From NCBI GenBank assembly GCA_002337125.1, contig DDFJ01000003.1, forward strand, positions 62,001-126,000: a stretch of DNA of 64,000 nucleotides. Reading direction: 5' to 3'. The position numbers and the translations under genes were made by a program. The notes under the pieces were generated by a model. It did no database searches, was not told where the DNA came from, and saw nothing but the letters and a program-made list of their open reading frames with translations. Of the stretch, positions 50,828-59,990 are shown in pieces. Position 1 is the stretch's first letter; the number at the start of each line of letters is the position of its first letter. Source of the stretch: Chitinophagaceae bacterium UBA1931 (GTDB taxonomy: Bacteria; Bacteroidota; Bacteroidia; Chitinophagales; Chitinophagaceae).

Positions 50828-50858
50828 TTGGGACGTAAACTAACTTTCATTAGCTTTG
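50828..50858 (+). promoter_or_regulatory. Distal promoter of the 51151 gene
   Basis: TTG (50828-50830), 20 nt, TAGCTTTG (50851-50858). Fits the TANNTTTG consensus. It would give a leader of about 285 nt before the 51151 start. The 591-nt gap 50560-51150 has two promoters, one inverted repeat and a GGTCAA/TTGACC hairpin (51003-51023), but no convincing gene. Confidence 0.6.
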
Positions 50859-51060
50859 CGGAGTCAACCGAAATTGGTACCCAAAGCTCCGGTTCCGAAA
50901 CACCGCCTTTGACAGTTTACCTCGAAGAACTAACCCTGATAAACTGCATTTTAACTGGTACCAGGAAAATTAAAAAGTTGAAGAAGAAAAGGCCCGATGG
51001 CCGGTCAAACAGGAAAATTGACCATTCATCAGGTTAAAGAGCCAAACAAGGTATTATGTA

Positions 51061-51092
51061 TTGCAAAGTACCAGCTAAACTTAATATCTTTG
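51061..51092 (+). promoter_or_regulatory. Proximal promoter of the 51151 gene
   Basis: TTG (51061-51063), 21 nt, TATCTTTG (51085-51092), a full -7 match. Its transcript would begin near 51098, 53 nt before the start codon. Confidence 0.6.
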
Positions 51093-51150
51093 TAATGCAA
51101 TCGAAAATACCCGAAAGGGATGAAACAATAAAACCTAAGGTCGAAAAGTT

Positions 51151-51972
51151 ATGACAACGAAATTAAGTGTGACTTCCGCCAGCCACGGAACACCCAAACA
51201 GAACAAAAATTTAATCAGCGGGCTGATGCACCTGACAGCTACAATGATTTTTGCAGTAATGGCACTCACTGCTATGTCTTTTACACAAGACGACACAACA
51301 AAATATTCCGACAACAAAAGATTCAGTCAGAACAATACAACTGTTGACAGTTCTTACACTGTTACATTAATTACCGGTGATCAGCGTATTGTTATTACAA
51401 ACAAAAATCCGTTTAAAGCTGATGTACGTATTAATGATATGGATCTGAATACATGGGTAAACAGCATGATGGCTTATTCATACAAAAGAATAAACTACCC
51501 TACAATTGGTTATGCTGACAATTCTATGGATGCAGCGTTCACAAATGATGAGCACGAAAACTATAATCGCTCGGTTATATTCAGTAAAAACCTTTCAACA
51601 CAATTAACTGAATCTGATCAAAAAATAAATGAAAACTTTGTGACATCTGTTGAAACACCTTTATTCCAGAAATCATTGAATGAAGAACTGGTTGAAGCAG
51701 ATGCAAAAATGGATCAGGCGATGAATGATGAGGTTGAAAACAAAGCAAAAGCTGTTCAGTTTACAAAAGCAATTAACAACAGCACAAGTGATGATGATAT
51801 GGATATGATGATGAATGCTTCAGCAATGCCCAGAATTACAGCAGCTGTTGCCGTTGATGCCGACAAAACAATTGATCTTGTATTTCTGAAAAATACATTC
51901 AAACATATTGATGCAACTTCAGTTTTCGATGCAGACACACAGATGGATGCGTTGATCAACGGTTGCAACTAA
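51151..51972 (+). CDS. Membrane-anchored Asp/Asn-rich protein, unknown
   Basis: 273 residues. A 30-residue polar N-terminus, one hydrophobic helix (LMHLTATMIFAVMALTAMSF, about 30-49) and a soluble region rich in Asp, Asn, Thr and Met. That region includes a DDDMDMMM cluster and repeated motifs such as DADKTIDLVF and DADTQMDALI. There is no recognised domain. The polar N-terminus before the helix is atypical for a signal peptide and suggests an inner-membrane anchor. Two promoters and a long leader precede it, which suggests regulated expression. Confidence 0.6.
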   Translation: MTTKLSVTSASHGTPKQNKNLISGLMHLTATMIFAVMALTAMSFTQDDTTKYSDNKRFSQNNTTVDSSYTVTLITGDQRIVITNKNPFKADVRINDMDLNTWVNSMMAYSYKRINYPTIGYADNSMDAAFTNDEHENYNRSVIFSKNLSTQLTESDQKINENFVTSVETPLFQKSLNEELVEADAKMDQAMNDEVENKAKAVQFTKAINNSTSDDDMDMMMNASAMPRITAAVAVDADKTIDLVFLKNTFKHIDATSVFDADTQMDALINGCN

Positions 51973-52003
51973 ACTCTCTCATGTACAGTTGATTTAGTTA
52001 CCG

Positions 52004-52023
52004 GGGCTGATTTTTATCAGCCC
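52004..52023 (+). terminator. Terminator after the 51151 gene
   Basis: GGGCTGAT (52004-52011) with complement ATCAGCCC (52016-52023), 4-nt loop, followed by TTATTTTTTGTT. It starts 32 nt after the stop codon. Confidence 0.85.
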
Positions 52024-52183
52024 TTATTTTTTGTTAAGCTTTTTTTAATTAAAAGAGTGAAATAGCTTACTTACGAACTGTATCGTAAATTGCTACCCGT
52101 ATTTACCGATAAAATTTTCACAACCCGCCAGCCAGATTAATTTTAATCGTCAAACGACTGGTAATCATTTAAAATAATCCATA

Positions 52184-53005
52184 ATGAAACGTTTTTTCTT
52201 TTCTTTTTTCGGACTTCTGCTTTTTGCAGGCAGCCTGAGTGCTCAGCAAGTGGCCAATGAAGTCATTATACAGGCTAAAACAGAAACCACTAATCCTAAC
52301 AGTGACGGTAACGACGTACAGATTAATAATGAAGGTGGTGAGCAACGGGTGATGATGCGTATGGGCGATGGCGAAGTGAAATCAAAAATCTTCTTTAAGA
52401 ATGGCCAAACCAAGATCGAAAGCGATATGGGCATGGGTACCAACCAGGTGTTTTTCGATAATAAAACAAAAACCACCACTACTCTTTTTGAAGCAATGGG
52501 CAGGAAAATGGGCTTTTCTTCAACAGAGCAGGATATGCAGCAAATGATGAATAATGGAAGAGACTCAGGCCGCCAGCAACGTTTTCAACAGTTTAACCCG
52601 GAAGTGTTTGTTGAATATCTTGATGAAACAAAGCAAATTGCCGGTATGACTTGTAAAAAAGCGTTGATTCGTTACATGAACCGCCAGAACCAGGAAGTTC
52701 AGCAAATGGTTTGGTACAGTCCTGATTTTAAAATGGGCGATGGTTTCAGGCTGAGAGATATGATGCGTATGGTAAATATACCCGGCCTGGATAAACTGAA
52801 AGGTTTCCCAATGGAATTTGAAACCACAAGACAAAATGGTACCAAAGTGCATTTTACAGTAACTAAAGTTGATCTTACTGCAAAAATTGATGATAAGGTT
52901 TTTGTTATACCAAAAGATTACGACATTAAACCTATGAGCGAAATGCGGCAGCAAGGAGGCCGGAATGGTCAGTTCCAGATGAGGGTTGACCGTAGCGGAA
53001 ACTAA
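52184..53005 (+). CDS. Secreted DUF4412/GLPGLI-like protein
   Basis: 273 residues. Signal peptide (cleavage near LSAQ) then a beta-rich body: KSKIFFKNGQTKIESDMGMG, EYLDETKQIAGMTCKKALIR, QMVWYSPDFKMGDGFRLRDM, IPGLDKLKGFPMEFET and FVIPKDYDIKPMSEM. The order (modified-Cys region, VWYSP, GFPMEF) matches DUF4412/GLPGLI-type periplasmic proteins of Bacteroidota, whose role is unknown. Rich in Gln and Met with a QQMMNNGRDSGRQQ insert near residue 115. Confidence 0.72.
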   Translation: MKRFFFSFFGLLLFAGSLSAQQVANEVIIQAKTETTNPNSDGNDVQINNEGGEQRVMMRMGDGEVKSKIFFKNGQTKIESDMGMGTNQVFFDNKTKTTTTLFEAMGRKMGFSSTEQDMQQMMNNGRDSGRQQRFQQFNPEVFVEYLDETKQIAGMTCKKALIRYMNRQNQEVQQMVWYSPDFKMGDGFRLRDMMRMVNIPGLDKLKGFPMEFETTRQNGTKVHFTVTKVDLTAKIDDKVFVIPKDYDIKPMSEMRQQGGRNGQFQMRVDRSGN

Positions 53006-53010
53006 TTTAC

Positions 53011-53036
53011 AAGCCCCGGCTAATTGGCCGGGGCTT
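53011..53036 (+). terminator. Terminator after the DUF4412-like gene
   Basis: A perfect 10-bp stem AAGCCCCGGC (53011-53020) with complement (53027-53036), loop TAATTG, then TTTCTTATT. Confidence 0.9.
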
Positions 53037-53055
53037 TTTCTTATTACTTATCTCC

Positions 53056-53086
53056 TTTCAGCCTTGCTCCATTTCATTTATTTTTG
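53056..53086 (+). promoter_or_regulatory. Promoter of argS
   Basis: TTTC (53056-53059), 19 nt, TATTTTTG (53079-53086). One mismatch in the -33 box, exact spacing and full -7 match. A leader of only about 12 nt would precede the ATG at 53104. Confidence 0.72.
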
Positions 53087-53103
53087 CCGCTCAATTCAAC
53101 AGC

Positions 53104-54882
53104 ATGGCAATTCAGCAACAGATACAACAGGCAGCAATTGAAAGTTTGGAAAAACTTTACAGCAAGTCATTTTCAGCAAAAGATTTCCAGATCAACAAAA
53201 CCAAACCTGAGTTTGAAGGAGATTATACAATTGTTCTTTTTTCATTACTTAAGCCGCTTTCAAAAAGTCCGGATGCATTAGGAAATGAACTTGGAAAATT
53301 TCTTACCGAAAACTATTCCCAGTTATTTACTTCGTATAATATCATTAAAGGTTTCCTGAACCTTACCATTGCTGATAATTACTGGACATCTGTTTTAATC
53401 ACAAATTATAACAACTCCTGCTTTGGTAAAGGTGAAGCAAACCACAAAAAAGTGATGGTTGAGTATTCATCTCCCAACACAAACAAACCTTTACACTTAG
53501 GGCACCTGAGAAATAATTTCTTAGGATGGAGTATTGCTGAAATCATTAAAGCCAACGGTTACGATATTGTCAAGAGCTGTATTGTAAACGACCGTGGTAT
53601 TCATATCTGCAAAAGCATGATTGCATGGCAGATGTTTGCCAATGGAGCTACACCAAAATCAACCAATACAAAAGGTGATCATTTTGTTGGCGATTACTAT
53701 GTAAAGTTCAATAACGAATACAAGAAGCAGGTTGATGAACTTGTTGCCGGTGGAATGAAAAAAGATGATGCGGAGAAAGAAGCTCCTATTATGAAAGCAA
53801 CACAGCAAATGCTGCTTGACTGGGAAGCAGGTAAACCGGAAGTAATGCAGTTGTGGAAAGAAATGAACAGCTGGGTGTACGAAGGTTTTGATGAAACTTA
53901 CAACCGTATTGGAAGCAACTTTGATAAAATTTATTACGAAAGCAATACTTACCTGCTGGGAAAAAAAACAGTGCAGGAAGGATTGGAAAAGAACGTGTTT
54001 GTACAGAAAGAAGATGGCAGTGTGTGGATTGATTTAACTGCCGATGGCCTGGATGAAAAAATTGTACAGCGTAAAGATGGTACATCTGTTTACATAACAC
54101 AGGATATTGGCCTTGCTCAACAGAAATACGAAGAATATAAAATTGACCAGAGCATTTATGTAATTGGTGATGAGCAGAACTATCATATGAAAGTGCTGCA
54201 GCTCATTTGCAAAAAACTGGAGCTTCCGTACGCTGATGGTATTTATCATTTGAGTTATGGTATGGTTGAATTACCTACCGGAAAAATGAAAAGCCGTGAG
54301 GGAACTGTTGTGGATGCCGATGACTTGCTTGATGAAATGGAAAACGTAGCCCGCCAAAAAACAGAAGAACTTGGTAAAGTGAAAGACTTTACTGCAGAAG
54401 AATTAAAAGAATTATACAAAACACTCAGCCTTGGTGCATTAAAATTTTACCTGCTGCGTGTTGATCCAAAAAAGAAAATGGTGTTTAACCCGGAAGAATC
54501 CATCGATTTCCATGGTTATACCGGGCCATTTATTCAATACACACATGCAAGGATCAAATCAATATTACGGAAAGAAAAAGCTCAGGGTTCAGAGTTTGCA
54601 GTTCAATCAGCATTGCTTCAGCTGGAAAAAGAATTACTGATTGAGTTGGAAAATTACCCTTCAGTGATTGAGCAGGCTGGCAACGAGCATGATCCATCGC
54701 ACCTTGCAAATTATATTTACTCTATTGCTAAAACATTCAATTCATTTTATACCGAACATTCGGTGATGAATGCTGAAACAGAAGAAAAGAAACAATTACG
54801 TTTACTCATCTGTGAACTTACAGCCAATGTCATCGCAAGTGGTATGCAGTTACTTGGCATTGCTGTTCCTGAAAGAATGTAA
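53104..54882 (+). CDS. argS: Arginyl-tRNA synthetase
   Basis: 592 residues, class I synthetase charging tRNA-Arg. The HIGH motif appears as HLGH in SPNTNKPLHLGHLRNN (about 123-138), the KMSKS-like site as GKMKSREGTVV, with an N-terminal tRNA D-loop-binding domain (about 1-110) and the C-terminal DALR anticodon-binding helices. The sequence DYTIVLFSLLKPLSKSPDAL is typical of the Bacteroidota form. Start by family length and promoter position. Confidence 0.97.
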   Translation: MAIQQQIQQAAIESLEKLYSKSFSAKDFQINKTKPEFEGDYTIVLFSLLKPLSKSPDALGNELGKFLTENYSQLFTSYNIIKGFLNLTIADNYWTSVLITNYNNSCFGKGEANHKKVMVEYSSPNTNKPLHLGHLRNNFLGWSIAEIIKANGYDIVKSCIVNDRGIHICKSMIAWQMFANGATPKSTNTKGDHFVGDYYVKFNNEYKKQVDELVAGGMKKDDAEKEAPIMKATQQMLLDWEAGKPEVMQLWKEMNSWVYEGFDETYNRIGSNFDKIYYESNTYLLGKKTVQEGLEKNVFVQKEDGSVWIDLTADGLDEKIVQRKDGTSVYITQDIGLAQQKYEEYKIDQSIYVIGDEQNYHMKVLQLICKKLELPYADGIYHLSYGMVELPTGKMKSREGTVVDADDLLDEMENVARQKTEELGKVKDFTAEELKELYKTLSLGALKFYLLRVDPKKKMVFNPEESIDFHGYTGPFIQYTHARIKSILRKEKAQGSEFAVQSALLQLEKELLIELENYPSVIEQAGNEHDPSHLANYIYSIAKTFNSFYTEHSVMNAETEEKKQLRLLICELTANVIASGMQLLGIAVPERM

Positions 54883-54906
54883 AAGCCGGATTAAAGGGTT
54901 CAGCAA

Positions 54907-55665
54907 TTAATCAGGAAGTCTTACTGACAAACCAAGCGAAGCATAATATGCCGGAGCATTTGCAGTAAGACCAACGGATCCCGAAACATCAATCATAAAA
55001 TTTGGTTGAACAAAATAAGTTATACCGCCATCGAAGCGATGATCGGATTTATTTGTTTGCGGAGCAAAGCCAAACAGCTCAATGTATACACCTGCTTTTG
55101 GCAAAACAGAAAAACCGCAGGTTAACGTATAAAGAAAAGCCGGTGTTGCCGTTTCACCATCCCAAGCTGCACCCAAATTATAACCAAAAGAAATGTTGTT
55201 TGATATTGTATGCTGCATTGTAAACCTGAAATCAGGTGCATAGTAAGTAGTACGAAGTTTTTTTGCTGAAAGTACAGGTGCAGATAAATGAGCTATAAAG
55301 GAAGTTGCAGGTAAAATTCCTTTTTCATCAAACAGTTTCGTTTTAAATCCAATTTTTACCGGATTTAATCCACTTGTTTTTCCAGCATAATCATTGATTG
55401 TTATTAACTCTGTAACAACCCGCAGTTCAAACTTCGTGTTCACTCCATATTTAAATAAAACCGTAGGATAAAACAGCCTGCTTTCACCCTTACCCGTTTT
55501 TTCATAAACAAATCCCGATTCAACCTGGAAATGTTTCGGAGGTACAATAAAAGGACATTCTGTTTGATCTGGTCTGTCGGTTTGTATTGGAACAATGAAT
55601 TGACCATAAATGTATTGGCAATTAATGCCAGAAATCAACATCAGACTGATAAGGTATTTCGTCAC
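54907..55665 (-). CDS. Outer-membrane transporter-like protein (MetA-pathway/PF13557 type)
   Basis: 252 residues. A signal peptide (cleavage near IYGQ) followed by QTDRPDQTECPFIVPPKHFQ, a start typical of the small outer-membrane beta-barrels annotated as transporters of the phenol MetA-deg type, then amphipathic strands ending in YASLGLSVRLPD. The substrate is unknown. Its upstream region carries a perfect 16-bp palindrome resembling a metal-dependent (DtxR/MntR-type) operator, so a metal-linked role is possible but only inferred. Confidence 0.72.
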   Translation of the reverse strand: MTKYLISLMLISGINCQYIYGQFIVPIQTDRPDQTECPFIVPPKHFQVESGFVYEKTGKGESRLFYPTVLFKYGVNTKFELRVVTELITINDYAGKTSGLNPVKIGFKTKLFDEKGILPATSFIAHLSAPVLSAKKLRTTYYAPDFRFTMQHTISNNISFGYNLGAAWDGETATPAFLYTLTCGFSVLPKAGVYIELFGFAPQTNKSDHRFDGGITYFVQPNFMIDVSGSVGLTANAPAYYASLGLSVRLPD

Positions 55666-55714
55666 AATATTTTTCGTTTTAACTGTCCTAAATTTTAACT
55701 AATATTAATTATTT

Positions 55715-55730
55715 TTTAGACTAGTCTAAA
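55715..55730. promoter_or_regulatory. Perfect palindrome, DtxR/MntR-like operator candidate
   Basis: TTTAGACTAGTCTAAA, a perfect 16-bp palindrome, about 50 nt upstream of the outer-membrane gene. A TAAATTTG -7 box on the minus strand (55743-55750) would place the start of transcription just before the palindrome. More TTTAG half-sites lie at 55736-55751. The TTAG...CTAA half-sites recall those of the DtxR family. Confidence 0.5.
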
Positions 55731-55776
55731 TTTATATTTAGTCAAATTTAGAAATTACTTTTAAGAAATCCTACAG

Positions 55777-56940
55777 TCAGGAACGAAATGAATATAAAAT
55801 CCAGGAAAAAGAAAACAAGGCAACGATTGCTGCCGAGAGGAATACTGCGGAAGGCCCGAACTGCACCCAGATAAAACCAGCAGCGGAACTGGCAATTAAT
55901 GTGGCAATACTTTGGAAACCCGTGTATAACCCAATAGCAGAAGCTGTTTCGGTTTTCGGTGTAATGTTTGAAATCCATGCTTTGGAAACTCCATCCGTAG
56001 CCGCCGCAAAAATTCCATAACTTAAAAAATAAACCCAGAATAATGAATTGCCTCCGGGAAATGCAAAGCCTGCATAGGTAATTATAAAAAAGATCAGCCC
56101 AGCAAGAAAAATTTTCTTCATTCCAACCCGGTCGGCCATTCTCCCAAGAGGAAATGCAAGTAATGCAAAGACGAGATTATAAAAAATATAAACAGCAATC
56201 ACTGTTGTATCAGGCATGCCCGATTCTTTCATCTTCAGCAATAGAAAAACATCTGAGCTGTTGAACAAAGCAAACAACAGCAAGCCACCAACCAGTTTTT
56301 TATAATCAGCTGACGACTCATTCCAGTATGAAAATGTTTGATGAAATGCCACCGCTTTTTTTGAAGCATGCCCTGTTTTTTTATCCTTCACCAAAAAAGT
56401 AAACACAATTGCAACAACACCGGGAACAAAAGCGATGTAAAACAAAAACTTGTATTGACCAGGATAATAGAACAAGAATAACAAAGCTGTCAATGGACCA
56501 AGCACGGCTCCAAACGTATCCATTGCCCGGTGAAAGCCAAATACAGTTCCTTTATTGGCAGCATCAGTTTCATCACTCAGCAATGCATCACGGGGTGCAG
56601 TACGCAATCCCTTTCCTGCCCTGTCGATAAACCTTGCAGAAAAAATCCACCATACCTGCGTACTAAGAGCAATCATTGGTTTTGAAACAGCACTTAAGAA
56701 ATAACCCAAGCGAACAAATGGCAAACGTTTACCGCTGGCATCACTTAACCTTCCAAAATAACTTTTACCTAAACCTGCAACAGCTTCAGCAAAACCTTCC
56801 AACACACCAATTACCATTACAGAATATCCGATACTTTTTAGATAAACCGGCATAACAGGATACAGCATTTCACTTGCAAAATCAGTAAACAGACTTACGA
56901 GTGAAATAATCCAGATTGTTTTTGTAATGGATTTGAACAT
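55777..56940 (-). CDS. MFS transporter
   Basis: About 387 residues from the ATG at 56940 (MFKSITKTIW), with twelve hydrophobic helices. The MFS motif A region is FGRLSDASGKRLPFVRLGYF (loop 2-3), with a related motif GRMADRVGMKKIF in the second half; RFIDRAGKGLRTAPRDALLS after helix 4 is typical of one drug-efflux-like subfamily. Substrate unknown. A consensus promoter overlapped by a perfect inverted repeat lies immediately upstream, so repression by a local regulator is likely. Confidence 0.83.
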   Translation of the reverse strand: MFKSITKTIWIISLVSLFTDFASEMLYPVMPVYLKSIGYSVMVIGVLEGFAEAVAGLGKSYFGRLSDASGKRLPFVRLGYFLSAVSKPMIALSTQVWWIFSARFIDRAGKGLRTAPRDALLSDETDAANKGTVFGFHRAMDTFGAVLGPLTALLFLFYYPGQYKFLFYIAFVPGVVAIVFTFLVKDKKTGHASKKAVAFHQTFSYWNESSADYKKLVGGLLLFALFNSSDVFLLLKMKESGMPDTTVIAVYIFYNLVFALLAFPLGRMADRVGMKKIFLAGLIFFIITYAGFAFPGGNSLFWVYFLSYGIFAAATDGVSKAWISNITPKTETASAIGLYTGFQSIATLIASSAAGFIWVQFGPSAVFLSAAIVALFSFSWILYSFRS

Positions 56941-56946
56941 ATTCAC

Positions 56947-56980
56947 AATACAAATGTAACAGCTGATTTGTATTATCAAA
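56947..56980 (-). promoter_or_regulatory. MFS promoter overlapped by a 9-bp inverted repeat
   Basis: On the minus strand: TTTG (56977-56980), 18 nt, TACATTTG (56951-56958). AATACAAAT (56947-56955) and ATTTGTATT (56966-56974) form a perfect 9-bp inverted repeat with a 10-nt spacer that covers the -7 box and most of the spacer. A dimeric repressor bound here would block polymerase. Confidence 0.65.
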
Positions 56981-57074
56981 AGAAGAACAGCCTTGCAGTT
57001 TATTTACAGCAATTCTTTTTTTGGAAAAGAGAAAGAATAAATGACAATATTGACTTTACCACTTTCATGTTGTG

Positions 57075-59099
57075 TTAATTAATAAAGCCCCAATAAACGC
57101 CAAACCGAAGAAAATAACCGGGTGTTGGTTGCAAAGGAGTTGCCATGTTATTATTAAAGAAACCAATGTTTGGTGTAAACTGAATGGTATTGAGATTTTC
57201 TGCACGCAAAAACAAATAAAACGTACGTACCCTGAAATGTACATAAGCAGCCACGTCCGGTAAATTTTTAACTGTTGTTTGATTCTGTAAAAAGAATTGG
57301 CCAAGTACCGGCGAAAATCCATCAGCTTTATATGGTGTGTGATAACGCATTTCAACACCTGTACTTAAACTAAGTGTTTTAAAGAATAATCCTTCATAAG
57401 CAAACCTGTTACGTGTAAGAACCAACGGCAGATGCACAGGTGCATTTGGTGTTGTTTGCTGAAGATAAATTTCAGTATACCAGTTCCAGTGTTTATGTAT
57501 GCGGAATTGTTTTTGCAATTGCAGTTGTAACACATTGAACAGTGTTGCTTCCTGGTCAGCAGTAGTGTAATCAGCAAAATAGATATAGTTACCGGCGATG
57601 AAATATTTAGCACCCAGTACCAATCGCTGCTGAGGTAATTCATACATAGCAGAAGCAACAGTAATGTTTTCTTTATTGAAACTTGTATTGCCGATATTGA
57701 ACTTTTTGAAGTTACTCATATCATCATGAATAACAGATGGCGAACGGTTTACATTCTGGAAACTGAGTGTAAGAGAACCAAGCTTCTGACCAATTAAACG
57801 CTTTAATGACGCTATAACACTGTAATCTCCCCCATTAAAGCCTGCCAGGTATAATGTACCTGCCAGTTCCATATCCCATTTTTTGTTTTTGGTTTTATTA
57901 CGGTATTCACCATTTACAAAAGCATTGGTAAAAGAAGGTTGGTTTGTTCCAAAATCGGCATGCAGGGTTTGATATGCAGCAGCCACTTTCAGAAACTGCA
58001 GTTGATTTTTAATATCGGGGTAAGAATAAATAGCCGCTTCGTTTGTAAATGTTTGCCAGTAATCTTTTATTCCAAGTTTTGAAGGAAGATTAGTGAGATT
58101 ATATAATTTCCTGTAACCAGCGGTATCAATATTTACATCTGCATATTCAAACGTGTATGTATTAAACTGCACAGTATGCTGAAAGCGGAAACGGGGATAG
58201 AATAAATAGGTAACAGATGAATCAGTTACCACTGAGTCTTTTTTACCTACATCGTAATGATGCCTGAACAAGAGGTTGGTTAACTGGTATTTATTTCCGG
58301 TGTAAATAGTGCTGCTCAAAAAAGAATTTGACTTGTAATTCGATCCGCCAAGATTAGTCGGGAGATTAAACCTGTCGCCATAACTTGCTGTATTATCCAT
58401 CAAACTCAGATCTGTTATTCCCCCATTTTCTGTTGCACCAATTTTAGCCGATGATACAATGAAGAATGCGTTGTATCTTTTTTTCTTTCCAGTGTACCAG
58501 GTATTGAAATGCAGGTTACTGTGATTGGTTTTTTGGTTCTTAAAAATTCCCGGTGCATTAATTAAATTAAAGCGGAAGGTAAAACTGAGATTTCGCCTGT
58601 AATTCTGTGTATGCAGCACATTAATGTTTTGTTCGCCCTTTGGACCAAGTATATACGCCAGTTGCGAATATGGCCGTGTAGAATTGTAAAACTTTGTATC
58701 ATACAAATCGGGTATATAGGCATCATAGGAATGAAATCCATGATCCCAACCTGCTTTTAACAGAGGTGTAAACAAGTATGATTTTGTTGCACTTCCTGTG
58801 TTACCCAGAAATACATTTGTCCATGGTACAGGCCAGCGCTTGTAAAAATCACTTACTGATGAATCAAGTGTATTAAATTTTACAGTATCGAGATAGCGGT
58901 ATAAAATGGTAGCGGAATCCTCAAGACCTGTGCGGTGAAGCAATGTGTCTTTAAACGTTCCTCCACTACTTGACATACTGGGCATATTCTGCATAATGCT
59001 GCGGTTACCCCTGAACTGAGCAAACAGAACCGAACCAACAAACAAGAAAGCGATAAAACAAATTATACGGAGCATGCCGGCGTAAAACGTCTTTTTCAA
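57075..59099 (-). CDS. Putative porin (PF14121-like)
   Basis: 674 residues. A signal peptide (cleavage near LFAQ) then DTLLHRTGLEDSATILYRYLD and WPVPWTNVFLGNTGSATKSY, followed by about 500 residues of alternating amphipathic strands with many aromatic ends, ending in a terminal aromatic-rich strand FLRFGVYWGF. This is the large putative porin family of Bacteroidota. It lies 69 nt downstream of purine nucleoside phosphorylase with a hairpin between, a neighbourhood common in the phylum. Confidence 0.85.
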   Translation of the reverse strand: MKKTFYAGMLRIICFIAFLFVGSVLFAQFRGNRSIMQNMPSMSSSGGTFKDTLLHRTGLEDSATILYRYLDTVKFNTLDSSVSDFYKRWPVPWTNVFLGNTGSATKSYLFTPLLKAGWDHGFHSYDAYIPDLYDTKFYNSTRPYSQLAYILGPKGEQNINVLHTQNYRRNLSFTFRFNLINAPGIFKNQKTNHSNLHFNTWYTGKKKRYNAFFIVSSAKIGATENGGITDLSLMDNTASYGDRFNLPTNLGGSNYKSNSFLSSTIYTGNKYQLTNLLFRHHYDVGKKDSVVTDSSVTYLFYPRFRFQHTVQFNTYTFEYADVNIDTAGYRKLYNLTNLPSKLGIKDYWQTFTNEAAIYSYPDIKNQLQFLKVAAAYQTLHADFGTNQPSFTNAFVNGEYRNKTKNKKWDMELAGTLYLAGFNGGDYSVIASLKRLIGQKLGSLTLSFQNVNRSPSVIHDDMSNFKKFNIGNTSFNKENITVASAMYELPQQRLVLGAKYFIAGNYIYFADYTTADQEATLFNVLQLQLQKQFRIHKHWNWYTEIYLQQTTPNAPVHLPLVLTRNRFAYEGLFFKTLSLSTGVEMRYHTPYKADGFSPVLGQFFLQNQTTVKNLPDVAAYVHFRVRTFYLFLRAENLNTIQFTPNIGFFNNNMATPLQPTPGYFLRFGVYWGFIN

Positions 59100-59108
59100 A
59101 TAATAAAA

Positions 59109-59126
59109 ACGGGCTTTGAAGCCCGT
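59109..59126 (-). terminator. Hairpin between PNP and porin genes
   Basis: ACGGGCT (59109-59115) pairs with AGCCCGT (59120-59126) around a 4-nt loop; the minus-strand exit is TTTTTATTA. It can end or attenuate the PNP transcript before the porin. Confidence 0.7.
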
Positions 59127-59168
59127 GCAAAAATAATTTAAATGAAGCAGTTGCTGCTTAATTTAACC

Positions 59169-59990
59169 TTAAAGTTCTGTGATGAGCTGTTTTACAATTG
59201 CCGTCATCTTTGGTTCAGCTGCGGCTGCTGCCTGCAAAACCTCTTCATGCGTAATTGTATTTTCTTCTTCACGAATACCTATATCAGTAATTACACTCAT
59301 GGCAAAAACAGGTATGCTCATATGTGCTGCAACAATTACTTCAGGCACTGTACTCATTCCCACAGCATCACCTCCCAACGTATGAATCATTTTATATTCA
59401 CTGCGTGTTTCAAATGTGGGGCCTGTTACACCTACGTAAACACCTTCTTCCACTTCAATATTCAGCTTAGCTGCTATCTCTTTTGCCTTGCTGATGTATG
59501 CTTTTTTATACGGCTCACTTAAATCGGGGAAACGTGGACCAAGTTCATCAATATTTTTTCCAATCAGCGGGTTAACTCCAAACTGGCTGATATGATCATT
59601 GATAATCATTAACGATCCTACTTTAAACGAAGGATTAACACCACCTGCTGCATTACTGAGAATAAGCGATTTAATACCGAGGTATTTCATTACACGAATG
59701 GGATATACCACTTCCTGGATAGAATAGCCTTCATAATAATGAAATCTGCCGGCCATTACCACCACCTTTTTAGTTCCCAATGTACCAAACACCAGTTTGC
59801 CTTTATGTCCCTGAACGGTAGAAACAGGAAAATGAGGGATATCACTATAACTGATTTCCTTTTCAACTGTTATTTCACCGGTAAACTGACCAAGACCACT
59901 ACCAAGCACAACTCCCACCTGCGATTCTTCCGCATAAACGCTGCGTATATAAGCTACTGTTTCACTAATCTTCTTTATTATATCTTCCAT
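59169..59990 (-). CDS. Purine nucleoside phosphorylase, trimeric type
   Basis: 273 residues, the length of the trimeric (PNP-I) class. Motifs: GVVLGSGLGQFTGEI (phosphate loop), GRFHYYEGYSIQEVVYPIRV, LSNAAGGVNPSFKVGSLMII, and GVTGPTFETRSEYKMIHTLGGDAVGMSTVPEV split across the nucleoside-binding site (Glu and Asn/Asp contacts). It phosphorolyses inosine and guanosine. A TATATTTG -7 box on the minus strand (60009-60016) lies 19 nt before the start; no good -33 box. Confidence 0.93.
   Translation of the reverse strand: MEDIIKKISETVAYIRSVYAEESQVGVVLGSGLGQFTGEITVEKEISYSDIPHFPVSTVQGHKGKLVFGTLGTKKVVVMAGRFHYYEGYSIQEVVYPIRVMKYLGIKSLILSNAAGGVNPSFKVGSLMIINDHISQFGVNPLIGKNIDELGPRFPDLSEPYKKAYISKAKEIAAKLNIEVEEGVYVGVTGPTFETRSEYKMIHTLGGDAVGMSTVPEVIVAAHMSIPVFAMSVITDIGIREEENTITHEEVLQAAAAAEPKMTAIVKQLITEL

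Noticed and set aside
50828..51037. Plus-strand open frame of 69 codons
   Set aside because: Its start lies inside the -33 element of a promoter; the peptide is Lys/Arg-rich with no conserved look.
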